Shown here: positions 60,821-64,000 of the stretch, in pieces
Numbering within the stretch: the stretch's first letter is position 1
Layout: each line of letters opens with the position of its first letter
Source: Plantago ovata
Lineage: Eukaryota > Streptophyta > Magnoliopsida > Lamiales > Plantaginaceae
NCBI GenBank assembly: GCA_028274465.1
Contig: CM051458.1
Location: 84,154,085 to 84,218,084, forward strand
Direction: 5' to 3'
DNA: 64,000 nucleotides
The notes under the pieces: generated by a model
The model's database searches: none
What the model was told of the DNA's origin: nothing
Seen by the model: only the letters and a program-made list of their open reading frames with translations
Translations under genes and position numbers: made by a program

Positions 60821-61974
60821 CTTACTCACTTTTCTTGGTGTCGGGTTTCAACCGGGAGCAGGTTTCATCCAGACAGCAGCAACAAGACCTTTTGTTGGAC
60901 ATTAGAACATTTTTGAAGACTTTATCACATCTTCGTCGGGTGTCAATGTTTATGTCTTGTACTCCTTCATCTTCAAGTTAATGAAATTATCCTTCCTACT
61001 AAAAACAACAACAACAACAAAAAAAAAAAAAAAAAGAAAAAGGAGAAAAGAAAAGAAAAAAGGAAGGAGAGGAGTAGTAAAAGGTTCAATATTTCATGTT
61101 GGATAAAGTAAAACATCGAGTTTACTCAGAGTTGATGACTCAATTAAGTAGGAAGGACCATATAAGTAACATTGGTTCGATTTGAAAGTAGGGTGGAGGA
61201 ATATGTTAAAAATAGGTTATTTCCCAACTATACCCGGACACTATTTTAAATTAGGGTACCGGTCGATTTTTTATTCTTCCAATGCAAATTAGCAAAAGGA
61301 TGTGTGTTGACTCCACATGGACATAAATGGTTTGCTCGAGAAGAATAAAAAACCGCTCTGGAGATATCGGTGTCCTTTAAATTACTTGTGATCACTTGCA
61401 TCCTCGTATGCATAGGGTGGAGGAGTGTGGCCATTTCAAGTGGAAATGAGGATTTATAAGATATACAAGTTACTCGCCACTTGCTTTCCGAGATGGAATA
61501 GGGTATAAGAGGATGATTACCAAGTGGAGAGGAGGTCATTTGGGTTATGCGGTAGTGGTTTCGAGTTGTGGTCCTCAGGTGCGGTTTGAAGCAAGATTGT
61601 TTTTTTTTTCTATTGGTTTAGGCTTTTTATGTTTGATTGACTTGGTTCACTTGGTGATGATTGTATTGTACTTCCTCCATCTCATTTGAAGCTTTCCATT
61701 TCAAAAGAGTTGATTTTTTTAATGTCTCGTTTGACGACCTAGTATTAATCTTGAATCGTTTATAAAGTATAAATATTTCAAAATTAATATATTCTAATCA
61801 ATTTAATTTTGAAATATAATATCTTATATCTTTACTGAATTTTTGTCATTTTGTAGTAATTTTTTCACTAATGAATATTAAATTAGATATTAAATTGCAA
61901 TATATTGTATAGTTTAGATAGTAAAGTGTAACTTTTTATAATTTGGGTAGGAAAGTGTAAGTTGAGTAAGAAAC
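60821..61974. other. Intergenic stretch, one half-MITE
   Basis: From 61669 TACTTCCTCCATCTCATTTG resembles a single Stowaway terminus, but a matching right end was not found. No gene recognised. Confidence 0.5.
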
Positions 61975-62183
61975 TGTTCTTTTCGTGTGAACAGAACTGA
62001 ACTGAACTGAACTCAACAGAACTGAATGAAGCTGAACTGAACAGAACTGAACTGAATTTATTTGTAGTATAAAATACAACTAAGCAAGACTGAACATAAT
62101 TGAACAGAACTGAACTGAACTGAACTGAATGGAACTTAACAGAACTGAACTGAAAATAATGAGTTTTCATACGAAGAGAACAG
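61975..62183. mobile_element. GTTCAG-family MITE, best copy
   Basis: CTGTTCTTTTCGTGTGAA at the left pairs with TTTTCATACGAAGAGAACAG at the right. The interior is dense in GAACTGAACTGAACTGAAC with a central TTATTTGTAGTATAAAATAC block. The low-complexity frame on the minus strand (FSSVQFSSV) is an artefact of this repeat. Confidence 0.8.
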
Positions 62184-63239
62184 AGTCTAATAGTTTGGAT
62201 AGAAAATTGTTCTTTTTTCCTTTTTCCTAAGAAAACTTTTAACTGTTAGAAAAAAGAAAAATTGTTCTTGGCGTAATTGTAACAAACATTGTCAAGAAAA
62301 GATTTGACAAAGGTTGACTTAATTAGCCGCGCAGTGTATATTGATTAAAAAAAAAAGTTTAATTTACTTAAACTATCATAGATAAGGTAAAGGTAAACGT
62401 CAAGTCGGCAACCCGTTTAGGCTCCGCTTGGACATTTACACATCCCATGTAGTCATATCATAGTCAAATTTGGCCATAATCTCTAGCTAGTGGTATTTTC
62501 GATGGTTAATTTGCAATTTTGTCCAGTTCAGACGTTAACTATTTGGAAAATGGCACTTGTCCATTTATTCTAATAAAATGTTATGTATTTATTGTAAAAA
62601 AGTGTTATTTTTGTATGAAGAGTTTGAACGGAACTGAACAAAATTGAATAAAATTGAACTTAATTTATTTGTAATATAAAATACAACTAAGCAAAATTTA
62701 CTGAAACGAATGAATCTGAACAAACCATTGTAATTTTCGTACATATAAGTTCATTGTAATTCAAATTCAGTACGGTTTATTTCAGATCAATTTAAATTTG
62801 CTTAGATGAAATTTTGTAGGGATTTTGTGCGAACTGAAAATAGCTAATCCGTATGACGGATTACCTGCAATGAATTTGTTGGCGCGAATAACATAATTTG
62901 ATGGGAGTGAGATCTCACAAAATCAGGAGGCTTGACATAAAGAGAAGATTTCTACGGGAACATATAGTTGAATTAATGAAATGATGAGAGTGACAATTAG
63001 GGTTAGCTGGTTTTTATATAATAGACCAGGAACCTTATAGAGTATCTTACAGGTTCTGACGAGCTTAGCCCAACAAAAAAAAGGTTGAGAGTTACAATAC
63101 AACCTCTATAAATTAATCCTGCGTAAATTAGTAACATGGACAAGATAATAACTCTCTTTGGTCCCGACTTGGGACTAATGTGCTAAATTAATAACCTGGC
63201 TAAAATTATAAGATAATATATTTTTTTAAATTCATATAT
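62184..63239. other. Intergenic stretch with one further GTTCAG-family copy
   Basis: Bases ~62603-62740 repeat the GAACTGAAC...TTATTTGTAATATAAAATAC arrangement without a clear right end. No gene recognised. Confidence 0.5.
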
Positions 63240-64000
63240 GTCTCATCCGATACATAGATTAATAGTTCACTATTTTTAATAAAATATATATATGTAACTC
63301 AATTACAATGAGTTTCTTGAAAAATTATTTTAAAAATATTGTTGAAATTTATGTCTCACATGATATAATTTATAAGTTTTCTAAGTGCGTTTTCAAGTTC
63401 TAACGTAGAATTCTCGTATTGTAATAGAAAATATGTCGACGTCGTTGTTGCATATACTACTCGTTTTCAAGTACTATGCTACAATACAATACTACTTCTT
63501 CAACTTATAAATTGTATTTTTCGTATGAATAGAATATAACTTATAAAGTTCAAATAATGATATACACGATTTTGTGGCGTCCATTACAGTTGTTATATAA
63601 TAAAAAGTTAAATTGTGACACATTTGACATGATGGTTGTTTAGTCGAGTGGTAAGATGCTAGTCCTTTTACCCAATGGCTGGCTACTTCGATCTTTGACC
63701 TTGACGTCTGCTATTGAGTACAGGGTGCGTACGACCGCCGATCAGACGACTGAGATTGTGTACAACCCCTCCTTGTGCAAAAGACACAAGGTGTGTATCA
63801 GCGCCATATAACTGAATTGAACAAAACTGAATGAAGCTGAGCCGAATTTATTTGTAGTATAATATACCCCTAATTAAGAACATCTGAACAGAGCCTTGGT
63901 TATTTATTTACTTTTTCTATGTCGTCGTTAATGAGTTTGTCTATCTATTAGCAGCTCTGTAGTTCATTTTCTCTCAAGTTCAAAAGGTACTTGACATGTA
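63240..64000 (-). repeat. Right copy of the dispersed inverted repeat, cut by window edge
   Basis: Reverse complement of 31816-32590 apart from indels. It still matches at base 64000 (TACATGTCAAGTACCTTTTG on the minus strand), so the repeat continues past the window. It lacks the 243-bp insertion of the left copy and instead holds a tRNA-like element at 63633-63800 and a GTTCAG-family MITE piece at 63811-63900. Confidence 0.85.
63633..63800 (+). mobile_element. SINE-like, tRNA-derived element
   Basis: TGGTTGTTTAGTCGAGTGGTAAG (63638-63660) resembles a tRNA 5' half with an A-box; a weaker B-box (CTACTTCGATCT) follows ~40 bp later. The body ends near ACACAAGGTGTGTATCAGCG. It is absent from the other copy of the inverted repeat, which supports a recent insertion. 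It differs from the SINE at 14082 and 51885. Confidence 0.55.

Noticed and set aside
61883-62170. Minus-strand 95-residue frame rich in FSSV
   Set aside because: It is the translation of a GAACTGAAC repeat inside a MITE.

Overview
This 64 kb window is nuclear DNA from a flowering plant, most likely a eudicot. It is AT-rich, its genes have spliced GT-AG introns, and it carries plant-type Ty1/copia, LINE, Helitron, MULE, Stowaway, TRIM and SINE elements. The species cannot be assigned from the sequence. No rRNA, CRISPR, organellar or prokaryotic features were seen. All calls rest on reading motifs and repeats by eye; no database search was run.

Host-type genes are few. They are a membrane-anchored RBR (RING1-IBR-RING2) E3 ubiquitin ligase (9859-12003, +, two exons), an intronless ARF/ARL-like GTPase with a damaged P-loop (12670-13269, -), an intronless MAK/MHK-like protein kinase (25164-26171, +), a TPR protein (33881-35794, +, two exons) and an LRR-XI receptor kinase of the HAIKU2/RLK7 type (39408-42439, -, two exons). 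Gene fragments also occur: a ~225 bp piece of the receptor kinase (32.6 kb), an acidic ribosomal P-protein C-terminus (36.5 kb) and a second ARF-like remnant (37.2 kb).

Transposable elements make up much of the rest. From left to right they include: a truncated copia (1-3054); a LINE 3' end (3.9-4.8 kb); a MULE-like element with long inverted arms holding a FAR1-like gene and a plant-mobile-domain gene (6.3-9.56 kb); an apparently intact young copia with 5-bp target duplications (14483-19122); a solo LTR (19315-20254); an internally deleted relative of the first copia (21134-22075); a ~1 kb foldback element (27247-28301) with a half copy near 24 kb; a LINE tail inside a Stowaway MITE (33.1-33.7 kb); a degraded LINE (46.4-48.8 kb); a complete 282 bp TRIM (50912-51193); a SINE inside LINE remnants (51.5-52.2 kb); and a Helitron (56188-59118) inserted inside a LINE (56149-60804).

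The strongest structural results are target-site duplications that fix element boundaries: GTGAG, ACCAG, ATTTG and a 13-16 bp LINE duplication. Also notable are the Helitron with its ~42-bp minisatellite resembling its own terminal hairpin, the GC-rich hairpins in both arms of the MULE-like element, and an inverted repeat of at least 0.75 kb shared by 31.8-32.6 kb and 63.2-64.0 kb that runs off the window. The genes do not form a visible pathway; the window is a gene-poor, transposon-rich chromosomal segment.
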